From: Acanthosoma haemorrhoidale
Taxonomy: Eukaryota > Arthropoda > Insecta > Hemiptera > Acanthosomatidae
DNA: 64,000 nt
Reading direction: 5' to 3'
Assembly: GCA_930367205.1 (NCBI GenBank)
Contig: OV884011.1
Span: 119,719,866 to 119,783,865, forward strand
A program made the position numbers and the translations under genes. Shown here in pieces: positions 36,896 to 50,463 of the stretch; position 1 is the stretch's first letter, and each line of letters starts with the position of its first letter. The notes under the pieces were generated by a model. The model had not been told where the DNA came from, did no database searches, and saw nothing but the letters and a program-made list of their open reading frames with translations.

Positions 36896-39110
36896 AAAAA
36901 AAATCTGGCCATTCTCTGTAATAATCTTAGCGATTCTTAAAGTTATCAACTAACCCAAAAATAGTTAATTTAAAAATATTGAATTTTTTATTGTAATACA
37001 TAATGCTAGAAGACTTTTCAATTTTTTGAAAAACCAATAAATACAGCTGGCCTCTTTCTATGTGTAAGGATTTCTGGATTGTGTTTTATTTTCTCGGAAC
37101 TGGGAGTCACATTTCCCAAAAATTTCACCAAAGATTGAAAATAATGTGGTTACGGTCTGCAATATAATTTAATATGTTGTTTATAAGTAAAACTTTGTTA
37201 AGTTTCAGGAGTGGTTCTAAACTTAAATCAAAAAATTTTTCAATAAATTATTATCAGCGTTATTTGTCAATGAAGATCTAAATCGGTTTTAATTAAAAAA
37301 GAGAAAGTTTAATGAAGGCTGTTTATTTGGAGAAGTCAGCTCTTAGATTTTTCTTTTAGTTTCTTTTTTCATCTTAAGAGAGGGCAATATTAGCTTCAGT
37401 TTTAATTAAAGAAGGGAGAGTTTTACAGCCAACACTTAAGCAAAGAAAACCTGTTGTCGAAAAGAGCCGAAGAATAAAAGAAGAAAAAAAAATTCAATAA
37501 AGCTAATGCAACAGTTTGTAAAGAGGACGGGGCAAAGGAATTGCTTCCCACTACTTTATGTCTGAATTAAAAGTTATAGCCGGTCCGAATTCAAAACAGT
37601 TCCACTGATTGCGTACAGAACAAAACAAATTAAGTTTCAGCTTATGAATTGCGTACAAAATAAAGAGCACTTTATGGATAATGGGAAGTTGTAATTTTAA
37701 AACTAAGTCATGTTTTATTAACATCATAAGTACTAACAAACTCTTTCATAATCTTTATCTTTAAGGAGCATAACGTAAAAATAACACATACTGGTTTGAG
37801 ATCGAGCTGAATGACTACTGTATTTAAACATAGAGAACTTGGTTGTAGTTTAGAGCATTAGGTAGATACTGTTTCAGGATTTTATGGTTGGGCTTGTTGC
37901 AACAAAGAGTTCATTGGTAACATGGAATTGAATAAATGTATGCCAATTTTTAATAATTAATACGAAACCAAGATTATATCATTGCTTGATTTTTAAAAAA
38001 ATGTCTCTTTAAAGGATCTATGTCAGGATATTTTACCCCATGTCAGTTTTATTCAATGAGATATGCACATATGAAGAGAGTAAATCGATAAGTTTGTATC
38101 GATATATGAGTTCTAGTGAAATATTGATTGGGCAATAAAATTTAACGGATGGTGCAATATAAATGCTATTCTAGTTGTGGCTGTGGACCAGTTTTTTTTG
38201 GTCATAAACATAAAATAATAATCTTACGTTGTTTTTTTTTTAAGTGCACCAATTCTAAAGAAAATAAAGGAATAAAATTAAGTTTGTTCAAACATTGTCT
38301 CTAAGGGATCGATCAAACAAGACCACCCAAATAACATAACAGGAAGTTTACTAAACAACCACTTTACAGAAAAGTTCTTAAAAAACATTTTAACAAACAG
38401 TCTTTTCTGGTTTACTGACTAAATGGCACTGCGGCAACAGCTGAAACAAATTTCAAACTTTTTAGGGCTTCTTCACGTGAATATCATTCACAAGGGAATA
38501 TAGTAAAACAAATAGAGAACTAAAGGACCACAACACAATGTTTTATGGAGTAAGAACGTAACATTACAAATTATGAATTAAATTCAAACAATACCAACAG
38601 AAAATGTTCTTTTGTTTGAAGTAGCTCCTATAATACGGAATTGTAGTGAGAGAGACTTTTGAAAATTGCACCTTCAGACGTTATAAGATAAATTAGTGAA
38701 TGACAAGGTTATTTAACCAAATAATCAGTCATAGATGTGGCACACCATCGGGTCATTTCGGTGTACCATTGTTATTTTATTCTATCAACTTCAACGAGCA
38801 GTTCATTTGTCTTGGCTTTTTAAAGCAGGATAGCTATGAAGGATTAATGCTAACATTCGTAATTATAAATAACAAAAAAGTCTGTGATAATTTACAAATA
38901 TTTACTATTATGTGTTTGGTTGAATTCTATATTAAATTCTTTGTCGGGTCCACAAGCTTGCCGAAATCGTACTTAAATTACACAAAGCTAGCTGAACAAT
39001 ACGCTTTTAACTTTGAAAGGTTATTGGTTACAAAAAACCCATCGAATATTATGACATAACTAAATAAGTATTTGAAATGTGTTCAAATCATATAAATAGT
39101 GTATGTAATT
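36896..39110. other. AT-rich intergenic DNA with an unassigned 119-codon frame
   Basis: A plus-strand frame at 38700-39059 is longer than most chance frames in this composition. Its peptide has mixed hydrophobic stretches and matches no family I know; no splice-compatible partner was found. The rest is non-coding AT-rich DNA. Confidence 0.3.
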
Positions 39111-39625
39111 TAGTGGAGGTTAAAGAGGCAACGCTTTGAGAAATGGAGGCTCATACCAGAGGTAATTATTCTCAGACTGGTCATAATGCCATTCGGCAGT
39201 GGAACCCATAGGAGCTGCTCAGTTGACATGCGAACCTGGGCAATCAGTGTGACTGTTGCCACGGTCCGACCCGACAGAACGGTCATTTGCTAATAGAACT
39301 GGGGGTGGGGGGATTGTTATACCATTTGCTGGGAGGAGTGCAATCAGCGCTGAGCCAGCAGCAAGCTATTCAGCGCCTGAGTCGCTGGCTTAGGGGCTCT
39401 CCAGATCTTGTGATTAATACTTGGCTCTGACAACGGTCGGACGCCAGTCAGCCCAAACTAATTAATATCCCCAACTATTTCAATGCTCTTCCAAACGATG
39501 AAGTTCGAGCTGAACGGTTACCACGGTGCATCGATTTATCCCCAGAGTCAACAGTGCACTTAGGCTCTGTGTATGACTGTATCGGCCTTAGTGGATTATT
39601 TAAATTGTGTACACATTTCTGACTA
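39111..39625. other. GC-richer island, candidate regulatory element or old repeat
   Basis: About 500 bp of raised GC, bounded by AT-rich DNA. It holds a G-rich run at 39300-39315. It has no sustained ORF and no second copy in the window. Confidence 0.3.
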
Positions 39626-42600
39626 ACAGTGTTCACATACCCTACATACTGTCCGTTATAGAGTTCAATGAACTTTTTTATAGTTATGCAAGGTCATCAA
39701 TTATTATTTATTCAATTATTATTTGAACCCGGTTGGTTTAAAAAATAAACTAGGTTTTTTTAATTTCTTGTTTTTTGTTTTAGTTTCCGAGCTCAAATTT
39801 ATTTTAATTAATCATATTATTTCTCTTATTTTACCTAGTGGGTAGGTTTAATATTTTTATTAAATGAATAATAATGTGCTCTAAAAGTAAACTAAAGTAA
39901 AAAGTAAATCAATTATTTACTCAATAAGTACTCTACATAATTCGTCACTGGAACAGCCAGACAGATATTTATAATTAATATATATAAATATTTTTGCATC
40001 ATTTTTCTCAAGGTCCAAGCGAGGAATCCTCCGAGGTTCATTTACTATGCACTCGATTGTACTGAAGTTACAAAAAAAATTATCTGTTTTTACGTTGTCA
40101 ATTGTAAAATAAACTTTAAAATTCTTAATTAGCTTTTGCACTTTTATTAGATACATCATTCTCGATATCATGTCAGGACTTTTTTCTTTTTAATTTTTCG
40201 TTATTAAATTTTAACTGTAACATAATAAACGGAATATACCCTTAAAATTACATAATTGTGACCATCAAAACGTGCAGACAGACGGACGAAAGTAGATTAC
40301 CCTGAAACTTTTAAAAGTTGGCTGTTCTAAAATAAAACCACTATCTTCTTACTCCGGAAAAAACTCAAATTGACAATCTTTTTTTCTTTTGATATTATTT
40401 ATATTTTGTAATAATATAATAAGTAAAATGATTTTTCTATCAATAAATCTTAGTTTCCTTTGTTGTTAGCCTACGTATGGTACTGGATGAGTTCGCCTCA
40501 TATCGTGAGCATAAATTGCCACGTAACCATTTGTTTCCGAAAATTGCTGATCTCAAAATAGTAATTCAGGGAGCTAGGTGTGACACTAAAATTTCATGAT
40601 GATAAGCACCATAATAATTAGACTTGAGTTATTAAAAAGTACTTTTCACTCCGATTGCTTTTGTCAACTTATAAAAAGTTTATACCTAAAAAAATCATAT
40701 AAAAAGGAATTCAGTATCAAGGAATAAAAAAGTTGGAGCATACCCATAGCCATATTGGTACTTTAGTAAGTAAACTAAAGTATCAGGACTGATTTATGCC
40801 AAATTTAGTGTCAATTTATCAACTCGTGTAGAAGCTTAGGGTGAACTCACATACTTTTCGACTAACTACTTTGCTATGTTGACATAGATATACTTATCAA
40901 TTCATTATATATTAGGTGTTTGCTTTTTCTATTGATTTTCATTTTCATTAAAAAAACACTGTAAGAGGGTTATAAGCTAAGAGCTGTGTAATAAAAATCA
41001 ACATCAAACATTTCAAAACTTAAACTTTTTATATTTTGTTTTTAATATATTATTTACATAAATAAATCTTAATATTTTAGGAACCAAGTAACATCAGCAA
41101 GAATATATTACAACTGAACAAAAATGAAATTAACACATAAACTATTTTAGAATCAAACATAATGGTTTCAGATGACATAATGGTGAAACATAGGTTTATT
41201 TTTTTTTTTTTTGTCAGAACACCCTCTTTTTGTTAGTTACTACATAACCACCACATTCACGAAACATCAACAGGGAGGGTAAGGTATAAAAATAAAATGT
41301 TATATTGCATTTGGCTTAATTTCAATGACTATTTATTATGAAAATATAATAATATATTACAAAAATTGCATTCGCTATGTTTAGGTTAGAATGTGAATGT
41401 TATTTTGTTCAGTAGTGCCATATGAATTTGGTTTTCAACAATACAGTGCTTTTGAATGTTTTGTATTACATATTCGCTACTGTCTTGCTAAATTTGTTAT
41501 TCTATGTATCTAGTAGTTAGTTATTCGTTGATGTTTTTTATATATGTTATATTTATATATATGTCTGTTTTATAGGGAAGAGTATATAGTATACAAAACG
41601 ACTTCTAACCAATACCTAATGAGTACTCTAAATTTTGAGCACTTTCTAAACAATTGCTCTTTGCTGTAATTTTGGAGTTCTATGCGGCTTGCAAGCCTAC
41701 TTGCTTCAAGTAAATTAATCAATAAAAATAGAAAAAAAATATAATAAATTAATAAAAAAAGAACAAGACTAGCTTACACATACACAATATGATATTACAT
41801 AAATGTACAATTATTACAGTACCTAAATTAACCAACAAGTGAACCTAGCTTCAAAAATACAAAATATCCAATTTAATCATTAAATAAAATAAAAATGTAA
41901 CAGATAGAAACTACGAAAACGTACGAAATTTAAATATAGACTATATGCAACTATAATACATGTAATAATATAATAAATAATCATTAAATATTTCCTTTCA
42001 TTATTATACAACTCCTCCAACCCACTCCTGAATTAAGCTGTAATGACATAGTTATATGCATGCCAATCATATACAAAAATGTTAATTTTTTCGCAGTTAA
42101 ATCTAATAAAAATTATATAAAAAATTATAGTAATGCTGTAAATCAAAAAAATATTTAAAACAATATATACAAAAAAATGTTTAAAACTAGAAAGAGTTGC
42201 CAATCCGACGAAATGACCTGAGTTCTGAGCTATTTAGTCTCTAAACTATTATAGTTTATATTACCTAAGGCTTACTCAGCTATTAAATATATTTAAGTTT
42301 TTGACTAGATTTTCTTATTCGTAATACTTACTTAAAACTATAATGAGCGAACGGCATTGTTTAAACAATCCTGCCCAACTTACGTGCTATGCTACAATTA
42401 TTATTGCTTTCGAATACTATAGGCTTATTCTTTAGAAAGGGCATCCGCGGCCAGTCAGTGCGGAATGTCTTTATTGCTCTGATGTTTATATTCGTTGTTA
42501 GTTTTATTGCTTTCTAATTTGCCTTCGATGCTCGTTGAGTATTTATAAATTACTGAATGCCCCTTCGCGATTATTGCCATTGAACGATTATAAGTAATTA

Positions 42601-43239
42601 ATTATTAGAAAAAATAACTCTCATTCATACCTACATTTATCACACGATTTTAAACGGACACATTTTTAAAACTAAAGATTTGAAGAATTATTGCTAGTCG
42701 TCGTTGCAATTGTAGCTGATTTAAAATATGAAATATCACTTATGACATAGTTGTAATAATATGGTTTCACCCCTACCCGTTAAATTATGAACATTCACCC
42801 ATTTTCTAAGCTGAACACTACAAGCAAAACGAACCTAAATGTAAGGAACATTTATCCACCATGACGTAACATGAAATTTAAGTACGAAGGCCGCCGGTGA
42901 AGTCATCATAGTTACCGAAACCAGAAAAAAAAAAAAAAAAAATGAATTGCATTCTATAAAAAATAATATCCTCATAGTAGTTATGAGTATTGAAAAATAT
43001 AAATAAAGACTGGCCATATCCCCTAGCAGACATATCTACTTAATAAAAATGTACTAAAAAAACTTATTAATGACTTGATAGCTTAGCCTAATGACTTAAA
43101 TTAGGAGATCATTAGAAATATTAAAGGTAGCTATGTACAATATTTCGTGGGAACGGAAACCATCACGTGGCTTCTCCCCATGAAATATTTTGACTAGATA
43201 TCACTCCTGTTTTTTTTATATTTTTCCCTGTCAGGACGG
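39626..43239. other. AT-rich DNA downstream of the Scratch gene
   Basis: No gene is recognised. The tract from about 40.9 to 42.3 kb is especially AT-rich with A runs. Single GACTAGA copies lie at 42303 and 43192, extending the cluster found nearer the gene. Confidence 0.4.
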
Positions 43240-43625
43240 TTTTGTTAGATACAGTGGAAATGGAAAGAAGTCAATAAGCAAAAGCGAAGTGGGCGGCTAG
43301 AAGGCACACGGACAGACCGAAAAGACGACAGAAACTGTAAGGTCGGACAGAGAAGGGCCGAACGATAAAAAGCGCTACACACACAACTACCGATAACCTT
43401 AAAGAAAGACGAACACACACACATAGACAGTTAGTAAGAAAGAGAAGGCACAGTTAGATAGAACAGTGGACGAGACACAGACAGAAAATAGAAAATAGAG
43501 GAGAGAAGCATAGTACACAACGTCATTTTGACGGAGCTCAGCTCTTTGCGAAACAAGAAAGGATAGAGAAAGTAGAGAAATACATTGATAACACGACACA
43601 CAAAGCGAACCACCTGACGTAGGGA
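43240..43625. repeat. purine-rich low-complexity tract
   Basis: The plus strand is dominated by A/G with interspersed ACACAC and AGACAG runs, so the Scratch sense strand is pyrimidine-rich here. No convincing coding signal is present on either strand. Confidence 0.4.
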
Positions 43626-44030
43626 CCACATACATTTTTAAATAAATATAACAAATTATTATGAATAGTACTATACATATATTTACAAGACTAGATATAA
43701 GTATTGCACGCATTTTCTTATCTTTCTATATTTATATATATATATTTCATAAATATATTCACAATACATGCTTATTGCCTTATATTGCTTTTTATGACTA
43801 GGATTGACTAGATTGACTCATCCTTGACTAGATAGTCACTTACGAACTAAGTGGTGTTTTAATACCGAGCCTACGAACTAATGAGAATGTTCTCGAAGTT
43901 TGGAGTTCATCATATAAATACCAATATGATCTTTAAAACTAATGACTAAAATAAAATAATCGCTATTGAAAGCTATTGGACTAGAACCACGACTAGAAGA
44001 AGGCTTAGTTATAGCATATAGCTATAAGTA

Positions 44031-44178
44031 GACTAGACTAGTGTAACTTAATAATTGCATTAATGCTGACTAGAATAGAGTAACTTAATAAGTGCATTAA
44101 TGCTGACTAGACTAGAGTAAATTAATACGTGCATTACTGCAGACTAGAATTGAGTAAATTAATATTTGGATTAATTCA
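44031..44178. repeat. 37-bp minisatellite, four units
   Basis: Four tandem 37-bp units start at 44031, 44068, 44105 and 44142. Each begins GACTAGA and continues with a TAA(C/A)TTAATA-type middle and a GCATTA-type end; the fourth unit is the most diverged. A partial further unit (GACTAGT) starts at 44190. The array lies downstream of the Scratch stop codon. Confidence 0.9.
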
Positions 44179-44380
44179 TCTTAAAAAACGACTAGTTTAA
44201 TTAATATGACTAGAATGATAATATCTAACTTTATCTTTGGTGAGCTAGCAGGAGCACGGAACGTGCACAATAATCGAAAAATAAAAATATATAAATTTGG
44301 AACTTATAAATTTAGTAGGGAATCAAAGCGCTGGCTCAGATCTATATATAATTTATACGAATAAAAAGTTCTTATTCTAG

Positions 44381-44386
44381 TTTATT
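44381..44386 (-). terminator. candidate poly(A) signal of the Scratch gene
   Basis: This is the first AATAAA on the sense strand, 333 bases after the stop codon. If used, the GACTAGA-rich minisatellite lies mostly beyond the transcript end. If a distal site is used, it lies in a long 3' UTR. No downstream GU-rich element is striking. Confidence 0.35.
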
Positions 44387-44718
44387 ATATTACTTAAATA
44401 ATTAATGAATAATGACTAGACTTTTCGATGACTAGATTTAGAGTATTGCATGAAGATTCGTTGTCTTGCGAAACATTTTGAAGGAAAGAACCAAGAAGTA
44501 ATAAACCTTAAAAATATAAACTATAAGATATACCAAAACTCAGGTCATGTCGCCTCACAGGCATGAACAAAAAATATAGTGAGTAAAAGCGACTAAAATA
44601 CAAGTGACTAGATACTTAAGACATGCACATAATGTCCTCGTTGATGAAGTAGAGAGAGAATGATTTGGACGAACTATTGTTGTGTGGACGGTGCAGTTTC
44701 TGCTGTCAGCGAAGGCCG

Positions 44719-45527
44719 CTAGGGCACTTTGTCACCTTCGATACATGCCGACTCGAGGTGCTTGTTGAGGTAGGACTTGAGTGCGAAGGTCTTGTTGCAC
44801 CTGGTGCACTGGTAGTTCTTGTCGGAGGAGTGGGTCTGCATGTGAGCCCTCAGGTTGGACCTGTCAGCGAAGGCCTTGCCGCAGTGCGCACAGCCGTACG
44901 GCTTCTCGCCGGTGTGGGACCGGAGGTGCCCCTGAAGCAGCCACGGCCTAGAGAACAACTTGCCGCAGACCCCGCATGCGTGGGACAGTTTGTGCGTCAG
45001 CAGGTGCATCGCTAGTGCGGGCATGCTCACGTAGGCCTTCCCACAGGTCAGGCACTTCTTCGCCGACTGGGAGTCGAGGCTCCTGTGTGTCTGCTTGTGC
45101 CTCGACAGGTTAGAGGAGGTGGCGTACTGCTTCCCACACTCGGAACAGGAGTATCTTTGCTTGGAGTCGATGACTGCCTCAACGGGCCTCTTCTTTGAGC
45201 GGCCATCGCTGACGAAGAAGGCTTCGTAGGTGTAGGCTACCGTCTTGGAGGGGGGCGGATGCTCGACAGGGGCGGGCGTGGAGGCGCTCAGGTCGAGTAT
45301 GGCGTGGGCGGCACTCAGGTCCTCCTCCGCTGGCCGCCAGGTAGGCCGGTCGTCGAGGGAGTAGGGGCGGTAGATATCCTTCTTTTTCGGTGGCAGGGAC
45401 AGTGCCGCCCCCGTCGAGGTGTAGCACATGGACAAGGACTTGGGCCTAGCCGGCTGGAGAGTGGCGTAGCAAGGCGGACTCTCTCTCGGCAGGTAGGCCG
45501 TGTACTGACTCAGCTCCCCCGCATACC
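44719..45527 (-). CDS. scrt: Scratch-type zinc-finger repressor, exon 2 (five zinc fingers)
   Basis: Last coding exon, giving a 340-residue protein when joined to 51618-51831. The acceptor is TTGTGTTGTGCAG followed by GGTATGC. Numbered on the joined protein, finger cysteines/histidines are C199/C202/H215/H219, C230/C233/H246/H250, C256/C259/H272/H276, C284/C287/H300/H304 and a final C2HC finger C312/C315/H328/C333. The block between fingers 1 and 2 (RSLDSQ), SRPWLLQGH in finger 3 and FADRSNLRAHMQTH in finger 4 are hallmarks of Scratch rather than Snail/Slug. ILDLS at about residues 148-152 loosely resembles a CtBP-binding PxDLS site (inference). By family knowledge the product is a nuclear, neural-lineage repressor binding CAGGTG-type E-boxes. 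The C-terminus EGDKVP follows finger 5 closely, as is usual. Confidence 0.95.
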
Positions 45528-46389
45528 CTGCACAACACAAACAAACATTTATTGTAGCTTACAATACCTCATTCAGCATATTAAATTACATATTTTATTA
45601 TCAAATACGCAGATCAGTTGCTTCCTTATTGGGAGACTAGACTCTATTTCTATACGTGCTAAGTATGCTTATTTTCTTCTCTTAAATACTTATTTTATGC
45701 CAAGCAGGGATGATTTTTTTTTTTATTACATAGATATTCAGAATGTTAAGAAGTTAATGGTCTATTACCAAAATATTTTTAAGTTTCTTGACGTTTCAAA
45801 AATTATTGTCACGTATTACAGACTACTAGGGTAAATTTTTTAAAGATTGTATTCCTTAATTTTTGGTTTGCTCTCTTGCCTAACATGAATGTGAATATTA
45901 TAAATAAACATTTTCGGAATCCTGTATGGAAGATTGAATTTCATGATTTGAATAACCTTTTAGTTAGTTCGACTATGCGGCAGTGGAAAGGTATGAATGA
46001 AGCTGGGTGAACTGAGATTCCCAGTTAGTAATCAACATTAGGTTGAATGGTTAGCCAAGCTGTGTAATGGGTTCCACGGAACAATAGAGCTACCGTAGAC
46101 TTCATCAGAGTCTGGGTGGCGCTAGGCGTTTGGGAAGAACCCATCTTCGTCCTAGGTATTTAACATTCATTTTAATTTCTGATATTGCCTAACATAAATT
46201 ATATATCTGTTTAAAAAGTAAACAAAACCAAATATAGTTACATCGCATCCTACGAAAAGAGAATTCATAGAGAGCTATAAACAGTTAAAAACCAATGGAG
46301 ATCCTCAGCTCCCACCGGTACAAAAGCTTTTATCCCCGTTTTGAAGTAACCCTCCGACTGATTGCTGTTGACTCTCAGACAATTGTCCC

Positions 46390-46412
46390 CCGGGGACGGG
46401 TTCGATCCCCGG
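46390..46412 (+). other. B-box-like hairpin in the Scratch intron
   Basis: A perfect 7-bp stem CCGGGGA/TCCCCGG encloses GGTTCGA, so the sequence contains a consensus B box (GGTTCGATCCC). No A box at tRNA spacing was found. It may be part of a SINE spanning about 46340-46580. Confidence 0.35.
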
Positions 46413-49400
46413 CTTCGACAGTTTAATGGAGTTCTGGTCGATAGTGTCCCGAATCAGGGGGCCATTGTAATATCTTCAGCTTCAGCTTCCCAAGTCGGCG
46501 TCTTATTCGCCACTGGGGGAGAATCTCTTGCCGTTTTGAGGGGAAAATACCCCCGACCACAAACTGGATTATTGACACTACTTCGCCATTTAGGTTTACG
46601 AATAAGAATGTTTTGTTTTTTTTTTAATTCGGGGATGGGGTGATTATTTTTCGTATTTATCTGTACGCTCTACGTTAGCCGTAGTGAAATTATTAAAATA
46701 ATTTTTTTTAAGGAATGAAATTCCAAGAGCCAACAATTGGTCATGCCGTCGAACATGGACTCTAGTATTACTCCTTCATTTCCAAAACACAACAAGGGAT
46801 TTAATTGAGATGTTTGGTATCTACTTTTGATATAAATCAAATTTTCTTCAAAAGTAACTTTTTCAGTTTTTTTCGAGTATTAATGCTATTCTATAATCTC
46901 CGTTTATGATAAAAGCTTGCTTCATTCCTTTGAAAAACGACTAAAAAGGGCATTATCGTATCAAATCCAGCTCAGAGAACATGTGTTTTTGTCTCTTTTG
47001 TAAAATTTCTAAAAATTGATTGAGTGTTTTGGAATTAAACGCCTCAATTTATGTAAGCATATTTGGGAAATAATGAGGTAACTTATCATTAGATCAACTA
47101 GTTTAAACCAGTGCTAGCTAATTGTGATCGTTTAATTGGCCATGGATACCATAATTTGAAAACAATGTATCCGATGGTGACACAAAAAGGTACACCGGAA
47201 AATAAAAAGAAAATTTAGTGATTACAAAGTGTTGCGTTTTATTGCTTTATATTTCTGACGGCAAACGTATAGCTATGGCCAACGTTTCCACCCCAGGGGA
47301 TTTAATGAAAGCCTACCCTGGACAAACAGGGACGAAAACAGGAGTTTTTTTCTGTGCGAGAGTCTGATTCGATTGCTGATTGATGTTGACTTTTAGGGAA
47401 CAAGTGGGACCAGGCTTATTACTTTCTCTTCCAGTCTATACAGCCTAGGAACTTTTTTATTTATAAATGGAAGGCAGGTGAACGCTACTTTTTTTTTGTT
47501 TTTGTTGTAGCCACAAAACCAATTTTATCGAAATATCAGTTTGTTTTTATTTAATTTCGTTCCGTTTACATGAAGGTACACGAATATACAAACACGAGAT
47601 ATGTGGATACAAAAGCTGTTTAATTATTTTAGAATGCATGTTAGCACTTCAGTACAAGCAGCCCTGCTCAGCTCAATATGTATAATTTGTATGTATTTAA
47701 TTTTTAATAAATAAAATATAGGGGTTAGTAAAAATAATTATTTACCCCCTTATTTAATTCCATTCATGGCTGAAATGTAGACTATAATATGGAGAGCCAC
47801 CTAATTATATTATGATAGAAATGTTATACGATATGATGAAAAATATTCTTTCCATTTAGGGCCGCATCTACCTTTCATGAGAGCATAAAATATATTTTAT
47901 TTTTTCAAATTATAAAATACTGTTAGTTGCAAAAAACAACTCGGTATTTCGAGCCTAAAATGGTTAATTTGTTTTTAACCATCTAGGCCAATGAAAATTC
48001 CAATCCTGACATCGTATTTAACCTAAAAAAAAAACTGATCAGCACATTTCAGATCAATAAAATCATTTTTATTACTGTTAGAATATTAGTACAACGCTTA
48101 TAAGTCTAAAGGTCTTCCGAACAGACAGTTCAGGAACATAGGCTGGATTAGAGAGAGCCGTGTCAGGTTGACGTCTAGAGGGCGAAGGTAATGGTGGACC
48201 CTAATGGTCAAGGGAAGGGACCTCATCCCTGATCTCTTTACGGGGAATTACCCACCGACCCCTCCAGTGGCTAACCTGCCTTCTAATAGTTATTGGGCGC
48301 ACCGCCTATGTCTGAATAGGAACTCGTTGTGTTGGCAGGCCATGTTTCCTCTACAAAGTAACCTATCAAATCTAGTAGTATATTATTATTCCAGTTACTT
48401 AAAAATTTCACATGAAACGGTTGGGTTGTCTAGATATTCACTAATCGCGAGTTTTATGAATTTTCAGGCATAATTATTTTTCAATGAATAAAAATTTCAA
48501 CTATAATTTTCTTGGCCACCCTCGTTATCCAATGCCTTGTCTAGCAATAGTAGGGATTACAAAATTACTTTAAATGAATTATTCTTCCATCATTTATATT
48601 ATAAACAGTGCTGACTGTACAAGGAGTGGTGTTCTGCCCAGAGGGGACAGTTGATTGATGACAGCAGCTCCCAGATTCAGATCTTATCAGGCTTGACAAG
48701 AATGAGGAATCCTAATGAAAGCGGGGGGATCACGGAAGTCCTGACAGGTCACGAGAGAGGTCACTAATGACTCCTGGGTCTTAGCCTATACAATGGCGAA
48801 GCTATCCCAAGCGATTAATACCCGCTTTGGGAAGCACCCTCAGTAAGGATCAGAATCCAAACAGTCTGCGGAGGCGGTTGTGTTCTGGATTGAAATTCGA
48901 TATCATCTTTTCGAATATTAACATGTAATTAGAGCTGGGACTATCAAACAAGGCAGTGGTAAGGAAAATAGCTTTCATTTCGAGTTAAAATCCCTAAATG
49001 TGGATTTCTTCTAATGCTCGTTCCAAGTTTTCATAAATGAAGGTGTGAAAGCTCAACTTGAAGGGAAAGTAAATAAATATTGTATATAAAGGATTCATAT
49101 AATTCAAATACTGAAACTTGAATTTCAAAAGGACTTCAAACGCCAAATAGTAGTCCGCTACCTACTTTTACCACAAATGAAGTTGTTAATAGAAAAAAGA
49201 GATCAATACTCGTATCAGAACCCATGCGGCAAACGCCATCTTTGAGAGCACCAATGTGTTCAAATAGCGTTTTCATGAGCAGAATTTTTTTGCAGACATC
49301 GCATGTATTCCATGCCGCTTTTTTGAATTGTGCTGATAAAGCGTAGCCCCTGAGGAATCAATAGCCCTCCCCCACCACCCTATTTCGGTGGGAAGAATGG

Positions 49401-50463
49401 AACTGGTGCGAATGGATACCGGGTGATTAATAGCGGCCAAAGGTCCGGATAGGGAAGTCTTTATTTCCTGGTGGAGGAGTCTTTTGTTTCCTACTGCTAC
49501 CAATCTAGGGTTGTTCGGCTTGGGGCAAACCCCGATGGAGTTTAGCAGGTTTGTCTTCTCAGAATTACAAAGATTTTAGATTCGTTAAATTTTTATGCAT
49601 AATGATAATATTTAATGAAATAAACTAATGGTTATTTATTAACTCTACTTAGAAATTTGGAAAAAGTAATCTTGCATACAACTTCATTTAAATTACTAAA
49701 ATAACCAATATTTTTGTTTCATTTAAACTTTTAAAACTATAAGAAAAGATTGAGATTCCACACCAAATTTAATAACTGTATGAAATGGTTGTTTATCCTC
49801 AACTACTTTGAGCTTCTTGCGTGTTTCCGCGTTAATTTTATATCCACTTGGGAACACAAATCTTTGGATACCAAAAAAATATCTTTAATGTTATGTGGTT
49901 TAAATAGAACACAATTTAACTTATGCTAAATGTCACTGGGGGGTATCATTTTTGTTCCAAATATCAACCCTATAAAACTATTTCAAATAGGGCGATTCAT
50001 AAAATATCCTAGGAACATAGACGTATAATATAAATAAGTAAAATATAGTTCACAACCATTGACTAGAATTAGTTAAAAACTTAAATTTATACAGAAACTG
50101 TAGAAGGTTTTCCCAGTGAAATAGTTTACCATTTAAATGTTGTTATACATCAACAAGATATTAATAAATGCTTCACAACTTCTACCAAGGAGAATAAAAT
50201 GCTCTCTGAATTAAAAGTAATACGATTAATTTTGGAAAATTCGAATAGTGTATTTTTGCCATGACTAGTAAACTCATACATTAAGAAATTATAAAAAATT
50301 ATTACTAGACGTGTGGATATCTATTGAAATTTTTACTGACGACCAATTGGATGGTACTAAACGTGCCCAATAGTAACACGGCCAGTTAAAATAAAACATA
50401 AGTGATTAAAACGAATATAGTTTATCAAAATAATAAATGCTAGAAAAATTGTCCAAGACTCAC

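Larger units (their letters stand above)
43689..44612. repeat. cluster of the 7-mer GACTAGA
   Basis: Exact GACTAGA occurs on the plus strand at 43689, 43806, 43826, 43979, 43991, 44031, 44068, 44105, 44110, 44142, 44208, 44414, 44430 and 44606. Near-matches are at 43796 (ends G), 43944 and 44591 (GACTAAA), and 44036 and 44190 (end T). Only five of the exact copies belong to the 37-bp array. All share one orientation, so the Scratch sense strand reads TCTAGTC. Further single copies lie at 42303, 43192, 50062 and 52843. Confidence 0.85.

Noticed and set aside
44031..44178. Regular 37-bp repeats resembling a CRISPR array
   Set aside because: The units are directly adjacent and diverged with no unique spacers, and the setting is eukaryotic; this is a minisatellite.
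45259..45834. 191-codon plus-strand frame opposite Scratch exon 2
   Set aside because: It is antisense to conserved zinc-finger gene sequence and continues into AT-rich intron; no family match.
46362..46440. tRNA gene in the Scratch intron
   Set aside because: Only a B box and a local hairpin are present; no A box, anticodon arm or acceptor stem at tRNA spacing.
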